Positions 20,540 to 29,536 of a DNA stretch of 64,000 nt are shown one piece after another. The DNA lies in NCBI RefSeq assembly GCF_007005445.1, contig NZ_CP041387.1:4975501-5039500 (forward strand), written 5' to 3'. The position numbers were made by a program, and so were the translations under genes. The notes below the pieces were generated by a model, which was given only the letters and a program-made list of their open reading frames with translations, did not search any database and had not been told where the DNA came from. This DNA comes from Rhodopseudomonas palustris (GTDB lineage Bacteria > Pseudomonadota > Alphaproteobacteria > Rhizobiales > Xanthobacteraceae). Within the stretch, counting starts at the first letter, position 1. The number at the start of each line of letters is the position of its first letter.

Positions 20540-20615
20540 CTCGGTCCATTCACTGCTGTTTGGGGAATGATAGTGCCGGCCGAAAGCGCCAGCAATCCGA
20601 TGGATTGCCGTTCGA

Positions 20616-20629
20616 TGCATTATAGTACA
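20616..20629. promoter_or_regulatory. Candidate BzdR/BoxR-type operator
   Basis: The near-palindrome TGCATTATAGTACA lies 77 bp upstream of the XRE/shikimate-kinase regulator. BzdR-type repressors bind sites built on TGCA half-sites, so this fits autoregulation. Only one half-site is a perfect TGCA, and I have no binding data. Confidence 0.4.
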
Positions 20630-20761
20630 AGGAGAATTTCGTGGGTGGGACGGAACATCGCGGAATGCTGGTCCTGCGCGCGTCAGCGCGCAGGGGAGCA
20701 GCGGAGCCCTATCGGAGGCGACCTCTCCCGCCACGCCCAGCGGGAGACGAGGCGAGGCGGC

Positions 20762-21568
20762 TTACGCCCAGCCGTCGCCCTTGATGCCGGGGTTGGCGAA
20801 AGCGACGCCGCCGTCCACCGTCACGGTCGATCCGACCACGTAGTCGCCGGCGCGCGAGGCGAGGAATACGGCGGTGCCGGCCATGTCCTCGTCGGTGCCG
20901 ATCCGGCCGGCCGGCACGCGCTTGGCGACCGCATCGGCTTCGTCCCGCGCGGCCTTGTTCATGTCGGAGGCGAACGGCCCGGGCGCGATCGCGGTGACCA
21001 CGATGTGGTCCTTGATCAGCCGCACCGCCATCCGCCGGGTCAGATGGATCAGCCCGGCCTTCGACGCAGCGTAAGGATAGGTCTCGAGCGGATTGACGAA
21101 GATGCCGTCGATCGAGGCGATGTTGATCACCTTGCCGGGCTGCTCGGCGCTTGCGGCGGCGCGAAGCTGCTGGGCCAGCGCCTTGGTGAGGAAGAACGGG
21201 GTTTTGACGTTGAGGTCCATCACCTTGTCCCAGCCGCTCTCCGGGAATTCGTCGAAGTCGGCCGCCCAGGCGGCTCCGGCGTTGTTGACCAGAATGTCGA
21301 GCTTGGTTTCGCGGCGCTTGATCTCCGCAGCCAGCGTGTCGATGCCGGCCATCGTCGAGATGTCGATCGGCAGCGCGATGCACTCGCCGGGATACATTTC
21401 GGTGAGTTCGTCGGCAGTCGCCTGGCAGACCGCCGCCTTGCGCGCGGTGATGTACACCCGGGTCGCGCCGTAGGCGAGAAAGCCCGCCGCGATCATCTTG
21501 CCGATGCCGCGCGAGCCGCCGGTCACCAAGGCGACGCGGCCTTGCAGCGAGAACAGATCCTTGAACAT
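20762..21568 (-). CDS. SDR-family NAD(P)-dependent oxidoreductase
   Basis: A 268-residue classical short-chain dehydrogenase. The cofactor motif is TGGSRGIG (16-23), NNAG is at about 95-98, and the catalytic triad is Ser152, Tyr166 and Lys170 (YPYAASK). The FabG-like C-terminus ends VVGSTVTVDGGVAF. An Arg after the glycine motif region (TARK) suggests NADP(H). The substrate is unknown. It sits upstream of the XRE/shikimate-kinase gene on the same strand, with about 220 bp between them. Confidence 0.88.
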   Translation of the reverse strand: MFKDLFSLQGRVALVTGGSRGIGKMIAAGFLAYGATRVYITARKAAVCQATADELTEMYPGECIALPIDISTMAGIDTLAAEIKRRETKLDILVNNAGAAWAADFDEFPESGWDKVMDLNVKTPFFLTKALAQQLRAAASAEQPGKVINIASIDGIFVNPLETYPYAASKAGLIHLTRRMAVRLIKDHIVVTAIAPGPFASDMNKAARDEADAVAKRVPAGRIGTDEDMAGTAVFLASRAGDYVVGSTVTVDGGVAFANPGIKGDGWA

Positions 21569-21628
21569 GACGCCTCCCTCGGGTGTTTGGCCGCCTGTTT
21601 GCGGTGACGGGGAGGGCGAGTCAAGAAA

Positions 21629-22687
21629 TCACGCCGCAGCGACGCGGCGGAAGCCGTTCCACATTGCGGTGGCGGCGCCGGAAGTCAGCACCGGCAACAA
21701 CCGGTCGTCCTGATAAAGACCGTTGAGCGAGACGCGTGGCAGCGCGGTGAGGCGGTCGGCGCATTCGGCGAACATCATGCCGGGCCTGGTCGTCACGGCG
21801 GTCTTGAAGCCGGCCGCCTTGGCCAGCGCGAATTCACGGGGCCCCGCTGCGGCTTTGTCGCCGTACGGATAGGCGAGATGATCGACCGTTTGCTGCAACT
21901 CGTCCTGGATCCGGGCGCGGCTGCCGGTCAATTCGTGGGCCGCGACCAGTTCGCTCTGTCGGCGCAGCATGCAGTGGGTGATGCCGTGAGCGCCGATCGT
22001 CACCAGCGGGTGCGCGGCGAAGCGGCGCAGTTCCTCCCAAGGCAGGCAGAGTTCACGCGACGTAGCGGTTTCGTCGATGTCGTAGCGCAGGCACAGCGCG
22101 GTCATCGCAGCGTCGAGATCGCTGCCATTCGGCAGGCTGCGCAGCAGATCGTGCAGCCGGTCGAAAGCCGCCTGCTTGGCCTCGGGCGTTTCGGTGTCGA
22201 GGCGCAACTCGTGGCCGCCGATCGATACTTCGAGCCGGCTTTGGGCGGCGATCAGCCGCTCCAGCGTCACCCACCACAATCGTCCGGTGCCTTCGGCGAA
22301 GTCGCAGGTGACGAACACCGTGAAGGGGGCGCCGAACTCCTCGAAGACCGGCAGCGCGAAGTCGCGGTTGTCGCGATAGCCGTCGTCCAGCGTGATGCAG
22401 GCGAATCGTCGGCTGAAATCCCGCGCGTCGAGCCGCCGGTACAGTTCGTCCATGGTGACGAGGTCGACCTCGAGCTGCCGTAGGTGCGCCAGTGTGGCAC
22501 GGAGGAAGTCCGGCGTGACTTCGAGGTGGCGATTGGGCTGAAACGGATCGTCGCGAGCCGGACGAACGTTGTGCAGCATGAAGATCGTGCCGATTCCCGA
22601 AAAGATCGGCCGCAGCACCCGATGCGCGCCGGTGTAATAAAGGGCCTCGAGCCCGGCGCGGATCATGCTGTGGCGGAAGTGCTTCAT
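21629..22687 (-). CDS. Polysaccharide deacetylase family protein
   Basis: A 352-residue NodB-homology (carbohydrate esterase 4) protein. Motifs include ITLDDGYRDNRDFALP (metal-binding Asp pair) and a downstream GAHGITHCMLRRQS segment, equivalent to the H-S/T-x-x-x-H motif 2 with HG[I]THxxL spacing. There is no clear signal peptide, so a cytoplasmic or inner-face role is likely, as for several exopolysaccharide or lipid-sugar deacetylases. The substrate is not deducible. It is monocistronic and divergent from the BON-OmpA gene. Confidence 0.85.
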   Translation of the reverse strand: MKHFRHSMIRAGLEALYYTGAHRVLRPIFSGIGTIFMLHNVRPARDDPFQPNRHLEVTPDFLRATLAHLRQLEVDLVTMDELYRRLDARDFSRRFACITLDDGYRDNRDFALPVFEEFGAPFTVFVTCDFAEGTGRLWWVTLERLIAAQSRLEVSIGGHELRLDTETPEAKQAAFDRLHDLLRSLPNGSDLDAAMTALCLRYDIDETATSRELCLPWEELRRFAAHPLVTIGAHGITHCMLRRQSELVAAHELTGSRARIQDELQQTVDHLAYPYGDKAAAGPREFALAKAAGFKTAVTTRPGMMFAECADRLTALPRVSLNGLYQDDRLLPVLTSGAATAMWNGFRRVAAA

Positions 22688-22841
22688 CGAACCCGGCTAC
22701 TCAATTTCCGCACGATGATAGGTGCCGACGGTTGAAGAAACGGTTATGGGAAGCGCAACTTTGGGCGCTGTTTCCTTGAATTGGGTTTGACAGCCTTCCA
22801 ACGGTTTGATTTCTCTCTGCTTCTGATCCACGGGAAGCGGA

Positions 22842-24236
22842 ATGCGCGGACTCTACAGCTCCAGCGGTAAATGGTGGCCCGGCGCCATTCCGCTGGTCAT
22901 TCTCTGGGCGATCGCCGCTTGGACGACGATGCCGGCCGTGGAAGCCGACCTTGGCGCTCGCGCCACGGCCGTGCTCAAGGACACCGTTCTCGACAAGACG
23001 AGAATCACCGCAGCGGGCCGCGACATCACGCTGGCCGCCGAGGCGTTCTCCGAGGAGGGGCGCCGCGCCGCGGTGTCCGCGGTCGAGGCTGTGCCGGGGC
23101 TTCGTCTGGTGAACGACCGGACCAGACTGGTTCCGGAAGCCTCTCCTTATGTCTGGTCGATCGAGCGCGATGTGGTGCGGGTGACACTGACCGGCAGTGC
23201 GCCGCTGCCGGCGAGCCGTACCCGGCTGGTCGACGGCGCGCGGTCGGTGGTCGGCGGTGTCGAGGTGATCGACCGGATGGCGCTGGCGCGCGGCGCCCCG
23301 CAGCGGTTCGACGCCGCCGCGATGCTGCTGATCGACCAGATCGGCAAGTTGAAGCAGGGCAGGATCACCCTGACGGGCACGCAAGTTGCGCTGAAGGGGA
23401 TGGCCAGGGATATCGGCGGCCGGGAGTCGATCGCCGCGGCACTGCGCAACCTGCCCGATGGTTACACGATCGGCGACAACGAGATCGAAGCACCGCCTTA
23501 CGTGTTCCGCGCCTATAAGGATCCGGTCGCCGGGCAGGTCGCGCTCGACGGCTATGTTCCGGACAACGCCGTGCATGCCGCGCTCGCCGCCGCCACCGGC
23601 CGCAAGTTCTTCGGCGAGAAGGTGGTCGATAACCTCAAGGCCAGCGTCGGCGCCCCGAAGGGCTTTCTCGACGCCGCGGTGACGGCGCTGGGCGCGCTGT
23701 CACGGCTGTCGACCGGCACCCTGGTACTGTCGGACCGGGAGATCCATCTGTCCGGCGATGCGCTTTACGAGGCCGCGGCGAGCCAGATCCGCGGCGGGCT
23801 CAACAAGGAACTGCCGCAGGGCTGGACGGTGAAGGCCGACCTCTCGGTAAAGCCGGCGGCGGCGCCGGTGGACGCCTCGGTGTGCCAGCAATTGTTCAAT
23901 GGCCTGCTGGCCAAGACCACCGTGCAGTTCGATTCCGCCAGCGCCGGGATTTCCAAGGATTCCGCCGGTCTGCTGGACCGGCTGATCGAGACCGCGATGC
24001 GCTGTCCCAACGCCAGGATCGAGATCGCCGGCCACACCGACAGCGACGGCGACGACGCCTTCAACCAGTCGCTGTCGGAAAAGCGCGCGCGCGCGGTGGT
24101 CGACTACATGGTGCGGGCCGGCGTGACGCCCGAGCGTCTTCAAGCGTTCGGCTACGGCAGCAAGATTCCGCTCTCCGGGAACGATTCCGACGCCGGCAAG
24201 GCGAAGAATCGCCGGATCGACTTCGTGGTCAGGTGA
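22842..24236 (+). CDS. BON-domain OmpA-family protein (ArfA/OmpATb-like architecture)
   Basis: A 464-residue protein anchored by an N-terminal helix (about 13-31; WWPGAIPLVILWAIAAW). The central part (about 40-340) contains BON-like repeats, with recurring VLKDTVLDKTRITAAGRDITLAAE and LDAAVTALGALSRLSTGTLVLSDREIHLSG patterns. The C-terminal OmpA peptidoglycan-binding domain (about 350-464) has TTVQFDSASAGIS and IEIAGHTDSDGDDAFNQSLS. This organisation matches mycobacterial ArfA (OmpATb). A small membrane-protein gene follows after 3 bp. Confidence 0.87.
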   Translation: MRGLYSSSGKWWPGAIPLVILWAIAAWTTMPAVEADLGARATAVLKDTVLDKTRITAAGRDITLAAEAFSEEGRRAAVSAVEAVPGLRLVNDRTRLVPEASPYVWSIERDVVRVTLTGSAPLPASRTRLVDGARSVVGGVEVIDRMALARGAPQRFDAAAMLLIDQIGKLKQGRITLTGTQVALKGMARDIGGRESIAAALRNLPDGYTIGDNEIEAPPYVFRAYKDPVAGQVALDGYVPDNAVHAALAAATGRKFFGEKVVDNLKASVGAPKGFLDAAVTALGALSRLSTGTLVLSDREIHLSGDALYEAAASQIRGGLNKELPQGWTVKADLSVKPAAAPVDASVCQQLFNGLLAKTTVQFDSASAGISKDSAGLLDRLIETAMRCPNARIEIAGHTDSDGDDAFNQSLSEKRARAVVDYMVRAGVTPERLQAFGYGSKIPLSGNDSDAGKAKNRRIDFVVR

Positions 24237-24239
24237 CGC

Positions 24240-24536
24240 ATGGTGGCTTTGGCGGATTTCTTCTGGGGCTGGCTGATCGGATCGCTGCTGCTCGGCTTCG
24301 CGGTCGGCTGGATCTCGGTGGTGCATCGCGGACCCGACCTGTCGAAGAACGCCTTGCTGGGGATCGGCGGCATCGCTGCGGTGCTGCTCGGGCTCTCGCT
24401 GGCGCGGCTGGTTCCGGGCCGGGCCGGCTACTGGCTCGACCTTTTCCTGGCCATGCTGGCTGCCTATCTGATCGGTTGTGCCATCGGCTCGTGGCTCCGC
24501 TATTGGGTGGTGGCGCGGCAATCGCAGCGGTCCTGA
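24240..24536 (+). CDS. Small integral membrane protein downstream of the BON-OmpA gene
   Basis: A 98-residue hydrophobic protein with about three predicted membrane helices (about 5-27, 38-58 and 64-90) separated by short basic loops. I do not recognise a named family. It starts 3 bp after the BON-OmpA stop codon, so the two are co-translated and probably work together in the envelope. Mycobacterial arfA is also followed by genes for small membrane proteins (arfB, arfC), but sequence homology to those is not evident by eye. Confidence 0.75.
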   Translation: MVALADFFWGWLIGSLLLGFAVGWISVVHRGPDLSKNALLGIGGIAAVLLGLSLARLVPGRAGYWLDLFLAMLAAYLIGCAIGSWLRYWVVARQSQRS

Positions 24537-24768
24537 GCTGGTGACCGGCGTCGCTGCGACGATAGGTCCCGCGCTGCAGCGAAAGCCAATAACGGCGAAG
24601 TCGCAGCCGACGGCCGAACCGGATTCGAGACGCCGAAAGCTGCCCTCGGGGGTCGACCGAATTCCACTCGGCCGGAAAACACGCTACCAACGACCGGCGG
24701 CCGGCCTCAGTTCGGCACACGTGCCGGAACACCAGGGGTAGATCGCGGCGAAGGGGATCGAGGTCTCG

Positions 24769-25803
24769 ATGCGGATCGCAATACGCAGGACGATCAAAGT
24801 TCTGCGCGAGAAGCAAATCCTGCACAAACTCGGTGTTGCGGTCAGCATCGCGATCATCGCAGCCGCCTGCTATGTTCTGTATCACATTCTCCGTGGCATC
24901 GACACCGACCGGGTGCTCGATGCGATGAGCCAGACCGACCCGAGCTCGATTGCGCTCGCCGCGGTGTTCGTCGCCGCCGGCTATTTCACCCTGACGTTCT
25001 ACGATCTGTTTGCCGTCCGTGCGATCGGGCGCGACGACGTGCCTTACCGGGTCAACGCGCTCGCCGCCTTCACCAGCTATTCGATCGGTCACAATGTCGG
25101 CGCCAGCGCGCTGACCGGCGGTGCGGTGCGCTACCGGATCTACTCGGCCTGGGGACTCGATGCGATCGACGTCGCCAAGGTTTGCTTTCTCGCCGGCCTG
25201 ACGTTCTGGCTCGGCAATGCCGCAGTGCTTGGCCTCGGCGTGGCGTATCATCCGGAAGCGGCCTCGGCGGTCGATCAATTGCCGCCTGAGGTCAATCGGG
25301 TTCTTGCGCTGCTGATCATCGCCGGGCTGGCGGTCTACGTCGCCTGGGTGTCGATCAAGCCGCGCTGCGTCGGGCGCGGCAGTTGGACGGTGACGCTGCC
25401 CGGCGGCAAGCTGACGCTGCTGCAGATCGGGATCGGCATCGTCGACCTCAGCTTCTGTGCGCTGGCGATGTACGTGCTGACGCCCGAAGAGCCGCATGTC
25501 GGCTTCGTCGTGGTCGCGGTGATCTTCGTGTCGGCGACTCTGCTCGGCTTCGCCAGCCACTCGCCCGGCGGTCTCGGCGTGTTCGACGCTGCGATGCTGG
25601 TCGGCCTTTGGCAGATGGACAAAGAAGAGCTGCTCGCCGGCATGCTGCTGTTCCGTCTGCTGTACTACATCGTGCCGTTCGTGATATCGATCCTCGTACT
25701 CGCGATCCGGGAGATCGTGCTCGGTGCGAGGCCGAAGCGGGTCCGCCCGCTGGGCGAAGCGCTGGAGCCGAAGCCGGTGCGCGGAGATCCCTCACCAGGT
25801 TGA
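24769..25803 (+). CDS. UPF0104/LPG_synthase_TM family membrane protein
   Basis: A 344-residue polytopic membrane protein of the lysylphosphatidylglycerol-synthase transmembrane family (UPF0104, YbhN-like). Conserved features are YSIGHNVGASALTGGAVRYRIY and ASHSPGGLGVFDAAML. It has only the flippase-like membrane part, without the tRNA-dependent transferase domain, so it is more likely a lipid flippase or unknown envelope protein than a complete LPG synthase. It ends 3 bp before phoR and may be co-transcribed with it, which would link it to the phosphate-response block. Confidence 0.82.
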   Translation: MRIAIRRTIKVLREKQILHKLGVAVSIAIIAAACYVLYHILRGIDTDRVLDAMSQTDPSSIALAAVFVAAGYFTLTFYDLFAVRAIGRDDVPYRVNALAAFTSYSIGHNVGASALTGGAVRYRIYSAWGLDAIDVAKVCFLAGLTFWLGNAAVLGLGVAYHPEAASAVDQLPPEVNRVLALLIIAGLAVYVAWVSIKPRCVGRGSWTVTLPGGKLTLLQIGIGIVDLSFCALAMYVLTPEEPHVGFVVVAVIFVSATLLGFASHSPGGLGVFDAAMLVGLWQMDKEELLAGMLLFRLLYYIVPFVISILVLAIREIVLGARPKRVRPLGEALEPKPVRGDPSPG

Positions 25804-25806
25804 GCC

Positions 25807-27171
25807 ATGACCACCGCCCCCGCGCCCGACGAGCAAGCCCGCCCCGGTCGTGATCTCGTATTCGCGGCGCCGGCCGCGCCGGCTTCGCTGCTGACGCATT
25901 GGTCTGACCGGCTCCGTCATGCGGCGATCATCCTGCTGGCCGCGGTGCTGGCGCTCACCGCGCTGGTGCTGTTCGCGGACCTCGCGGTCGTGCCGGCGCT
26001 CGCCGCCTTCGTCGGCCTCGTCGCGGCGGCGCTGGTGCCGTGGCGTCTGCACGACGGCGCCAATGCGATCGACGACACTCTCGGCATCAGTCCGGTGGAA
26101 ATGCCGGTGGTGAGTGCCATCGTCGGCGGCATGCCGGACCCGGCGGTGCTGCTCGATCGTGCCGGCCGCGTCATTCATCTCAACGCCGCGGCCGCGCAAC
26201 TGGCGCCGGCGCTGCGGGTGCGTGAATTGGCGCAGTTCGCACTGCGCAGCCCCGAGATAGTCACCGCGCTGCGCGAGGCGATCGCCACCTCCGAGCCGCG
26301 CCGCGTCTCCTATCTCGATCACGGCTCGATCGAGCGCTGGCTCGAACTGATCATCGCCCCGGTGGAGGTGCCGACCGCGTTCGGCGGTACCGATCAGTGC
26401 ATGTTGATGACGTTCCACGATCTCACTCCGCTACGCCGGGTCGAGGAGATGCGCGCCGATTTCGTCGCCAACGCCAGCCACGAACTGCGCACGCCGCTCG
26501 CCGCGTTATCGGGTTTCATCGACACGCTGCAGGGGCAGGCGCGCGACGATCCGAAAGCGCGCGAACGTTTCCTCGGAATCATGCACGCCCAGGCGACCCG
26601 GATGGCGCGTCTGATCGACGATCTGCTGTCGCTATCGCGGGTCGAGCTCAGTGTGCACGTCCGGCCCGACGCTCTGATCGACCTGCGGCCGCTGATCAAG
26701 CAGGTCACCGACGGCCTCGAGCCGCTGGCGAAGGAGCGCCAGGTGGTGATCGATCTGGATCTGCCCGAGGAGCCGGTGACGATCGCGGGCGACCGCGAAG
26801 AACTGTTGCGGCTGTTCGAGAACCTGATCGAGAACGCGCTGAAATACGGCGCCTCCGGCGGACGCGTCGTCGTTTCGGTGACGGCTTCGGTCTCGGGCGA
26901 CGGCGTGCCGGAGTATCGTGCGCTGGTCCGCGATTTCGGACCGGGTATCGCCCCGGAGCACCTGCCGCGGCTGACCGAGCGCTTCTACCGGGTCGATGTC
27001 GGCGACAGTCGATCCCAAGGCGGTACCGGGCTAGGATTATCCTTGGTGAAACATATTGTTAACCGCCATCGCGGCCGGCTTTTGATCGAAAGCGTGCTGA
27101 AAAAAGGTGCGACTTTCACCGTCTGTCTGCCTCGGGGAAAGCCCCAGGTCGTAGTTGAAAAAGTCAATTAA
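25807..27171 (+). CDS. phoR: Phosphate regulon sensor histidine kinase PhoR
   Basis: A 454-residue kinase: two N-terminal membrane helices (about 38-58 and 60-80) with little periplasm between, a PAS domain (about 100-210), HisKA with His225 (FVANASHELRTPLAALSGFI) and HATPase (NLIENALKYG, DFGPGIAPEHLPRLTERFYR, GGTGLGLSLVKHIV). This is the PhoR layout. With PhoB it responds to phosphate limitation, under control of the Pst transporter and PhoU encoded just downstream. phoB lies at the other end of the block. Confidence 0.93.
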   Translation: MTTAPAPDEQARPGRDLVFAAPAAPASLLTHWSDRLRHAAIILLAAVLALTALVLFADLAVVPALAAFVGLVAAALVPWRLHDGANAIDDTLGISPVEMPVVSAIVGGMPDPAVLLDRAGRVIHLNAAAAQLAPALRVRELAQFALRSPEIVTALREAIATSEPRRVSYLDHGSIERWLELIIAPVEVPTAFGGTDQCMLMTFHDLTPLRRVEEMRADFVANASHELRTPLAALSGFIDTLQGQARDDPKARERFLGIMHAQATRMARLIDDLLSLSRVELSVHVRPDALIDLRPLIKQVTDGLEPLAKERQVVIDLDLPEEPVTIAGDREELLRLFENLIENALKYGASGGRVVVSVTASVSGDGVPEYRALVRDFGPGIAPEHLPRLTERFYRVDVGDSRSQGGTGLGLSLVKHIVNRHRGRLLIESVLKKGATFTVCLPRGKPQVVVEKVN

Positions 27172-27197
27172 TTCATTTGGTTAGTGAAGTCACATGA

Positions 27198-27215
27198 CTG
27201 TCATCAAACCCTCAT
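27198..27215 (+). promoter_or_regulatory. Pho box upstream of pstS
   Basis: CTGTCATCAAACCCTCAT, two direct 7-bp CTGTCAT-like repeats separated by 4 bp, differs from the consensus CTGTCAT-N4-CTGTCAT at only two positions of the second repeat (CCCTCAT). It sits between phoR and pstS, 89 bp upstream of the pstS ATG, as expected for PhoB activation of pstSCAB-phoU-phoB under phosphate starvation. Confidence 0.88.
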
Positions 27216-27303
27216 AAAAGGTCAACCGACCGCCCGTAGACGGGGCGGGGTAAGCGCAGTCGGGCGCGCGGAGCGCTTCGCTTACAGATGGAGAACCTTC
27301 CCC

Positions 27304-28314
27304 ATGAATTTCATCAAGGCAATCGTCGCGGCCGGCATGGTTGCGGCGTCGACGTCGGCCTTCGCCGCCGACATCACCGGCGCGGGTGCGAGCTTTCCTT
27401 TCCCGATCTATTCGAAGTGGGCCGATGCCTATAAGAAGGAAACCGGCAACGGTCTGAACTACCAGTCGATCGGTTCGGGCGCCGGCATCAAGCAGATCAT
27501 CGCCAAGACCGTGACGTTCGGCGCCACTGACGCTCCGCTGAAGCCCGAGCAGCTCGAGAAGGAAGGCCTGGCGCAGTGGCCGATGGTGATGGGCGCGATC
27601 GTCCCCGTCATGAATATCGAAGGCATCAAGCCCGGCGAAATGGTGCTCGACGGCAACACCCTCGCCAAGATCTATCTCGGTGAGATCAAGGCCTGGAACG
27701 ATCCGGCGATCGCCAAGCTGAACCCGAAGCTGAAGCTGCCGACCGACGCGATCGCCGTCGTGCGCCGCTCGGACGGCTCGGGCACCACGTTCAACTTCAC
27801 CGACTATCTGTCGAAGGTGAGCGCCGACTGGAAGTCGAAGGTCGGCTCGGGCACCGCGGTCGAATGGCCGGTCGGTGTCGGCGCCAAGGGTAACGAAGGC
27901 GTTGCCGGCAACATCAGCCAGACCAAGAACTCGATCGGCTACGTCGAGTACGCCTACGCCAAGCAGAACAAGCTGACCTACGCGTCGATGATCAACAGCG
28001 CCGGCAAGACCGTGCAGCCGACCATGGCGTCGTTCCAGGCCGCCGCTGCCAACGCGGATTGGGCGAAGGCTCCGGGTTACTACCTGATCCTCACCAATCA
28101 GCCTGGCGACGCGTCCTGGCCGATCGCCGCCGCGACCTTCATCCTGATGCACAAGGACGCGACCGACAAGGCGGCCTCGACCGAAGCCCTGAAGTTCTTC
28201 AAGTGGGCGTTCGAGAAGGGCGGCAAGATGGCCGAAGAACTCGACTACGTCCCGATGCCGGACTCGGTCGTCAAGCAGGTCGAGAAGACCTGGGCCTCCG
28301 AGATCAAGAGCTGA
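27304..28314 (+). CDS. pstS: Phosphate ABC transporter substrate-binding protein PstS
   Basis: A 336-residue periplasmic phosphate-binding protein. The signal peptide ends near STSAFA, and the mature protein starts [18 protein letters not shown]. It carries the phosphate-binding segments [16 protein letters not shown] and [17 protein letters not shown]. The ATG at 27304 was chosen because the longer frame (27184) would include the Pho box region and precede the signal peptide by 40 unrelated residues. It is the first gene of the PhoB-controlled pst operon. Confidence 0.95.
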   Translation: MNFIKAIVAAGMVAASTSAFAADITGAGASFPFPIYSKWADAYKKETGNGLNYQSIGSGAGIKQIIAKTVTFGATDAPLKPEQLEKEGLAQWPMVMGAIVPVMNIEGIKPGEMVLDGNTLAKIYLGEIKAWNDPAIAKLNPKLKLPTDAIAVVRRSDGSGTTFNFTDYLSKVSADWKSKVGSGTAVEWPVGVGAKGNEGVAGNISQTKNSIGYVEYAYAKQNKLTYASMINSAGKTVQPTMASFQAAAANADWAKAPGYYLILTNQPGDASWPIAAATFILMHKDATDKAASTEALKFFKWAFEKGGKMAEELDYVPMPDSVVKQVEKTWASEIKS

Positions 28315-28377
28315 TCGCAGAACGACCAGGCGGCGCGGTTCCGACAGCGGATCGCGCCGCCGCCGGCCGCGCCGGAA

Positions 28378-28402
28378 CTCGAGCCTTCGGGTTGAGTTCC
28401 GG
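28378..28402 (+). other. Intercistronic hairpin between pstS and pstC
   Basis: AACTCGAGCC / GGGTTGAGTT (about 28379-28388 and 28392-28401) forms an imperfect stem in the 220-bp space after pstS. Such hairpins often let pstS mRNA accumulate above the permease genes. There is no strong T-tract, so it is more a processing or attenuation structure than a full terminator. The following CGCGAACGCGATCACGTTCGC can form a second stem. Confidence 0.45.
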
Positions 28403-28534
28403 CTCGGTCTTCGCGAACGCGATCACGTTCGCAGCGAGCCACGATGAGCGATCGTGGCAATTCCTGACAAACTGAAATCTCCAGGCTACGCGGCGCGGAA
28501 AGTCGTAACCTGCACCGGCACAAGGGGAAATGGC

Positions 28535-29536
28535 GTGGCGGACATGGCGGTGGACACTACAGGGTTGCAAGCGGCTGCCGGACCTTTCGATCGCGCCAAG
28601 GCGCTGAGCGCCTTCAAGCTGGGTGACAAGACATTCTATTGGGCCACGCGCGCCTGCGCGATCTCGGTCCTGCTGATCCTCGGCGGCATCATCCTGTCGC
28701 TGTTCGTCGGTGCCTGGCCGGCGATCCAGGAATTCGGCCTGTCGTTCCTGACCACCGCGCGCTGGGCGCCGGCCAACGACCCGCCGGTACTCGGCGCGCT
28801 CGGCCCGATCTACGGCACGCTTGTGACGTCGCTGATCGCGATGATGATCGCCATCCCGGTCGGTCTCGGCATCGCGATCTTCCTCACCGAGCTGTGCCCG
28901 ATGTGGCTGCGCCGCCCGATCGGCCTCGCCATCGAACTGCTGGCCGGCATTCCGTCGATCATCTACGGCATGTGGGGCTTCTTCGTGCTCGGGCCGTTCC
29001 TGGCCAATCATTTCCAGCCGGCGATGATCGCGCTGTTCGAGGGCGTGCCGGTGCTCGGCGACATCTTCGCGGGACCGCCGTCCTATCTCAGCCTGTTCAA
29101 CGCCTCGCTGATCCTGGCCATCATGGTGTTGCCGTTCATCACCGCGATCTCGGTCGACGTGTTCAAGACCGTGCCGCCGGTGCTGAAAGAGGCCGCCTAC
29201 GGCGTCGGCTGCACCACCTGGGAAGTCGTGCGCAGCGTCGTGATCCCCTACACCCGGGTCGGCGTGATCGGCGGCATCATGCTGGCGCTCGGCCGCGCGC
29301 TCGGCGAGACCATGGCGGTCACCTTCATTATCGGAAACTCGTTCAGGATCACCGGATCGATCTTCTCGCCCGGCACCACGATCTCGGCGGCGATCGCCTC
29401 GGAATTCGCCGAAAGCGACGGTTTGCATCAGTCCGGCCTGATCCTGCTCGGCCTGCTGCTGTTCATCCTCACTTTCATGGTGCTGGCTGCGGCGCGGCTG
29501 TTGCTGATGCGTCTCGAAATGAAGGCGGGAAAGTAA
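28535..29536 (+). CDS. pstC: Phosphate ABC transporter permease PstC
   Basis: A 333-residue (from GTG 28535) inner-membrane permease with about six spans. It has the BPD_transp_1 motif KEAAYGVGCTTWEVVRSVVIP and RALGETMAVTFIIGNS, typical of PstC. A longer frame opens at 28454 and an ATG lies at 28544. The GTG at 28535 is preferred because AAGGGGA sits 6 bp before it. It partners with PstA and PstB. Its last codon abuts the ATG of pstA. Confidence 0.93.
   Translation: MADMAVDTTGLQAAAGPFDRAKALSAFKLGDKTFYWATRACAISVLLILGGIILSLFVGAWPAIQEFGLSFLTTARWAPANDPPVLGALGPIYGTLVTSLIAMMIAIPVGLGIAIFLTELCPMWLRRPIGLAIELLAGIPSIIYGMWGFFVLGPFLANHFQPAMIALFEGVPVLGDIFAGPPSYLSLFNASLILAIMVLPFITAISVDVFKTVPPVLKEAAYGVGCTTWEVVRSVVIPYTRVGVIGGIMLALGRALGETMAVTFIIGNSFRITGSIFSPGTTISAAIASEFAESDGLHQSGLILLGLLLFILTFMVLAAARLLLMRLEMKAGK

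Noticed and set aside
27184..27303. Upstream extension of pstS by 40 residues
   Set aside because: It would place the Pho box inside the coding region and put unrelated residues before a clear signal peptide; ATG 27304 is the real start.
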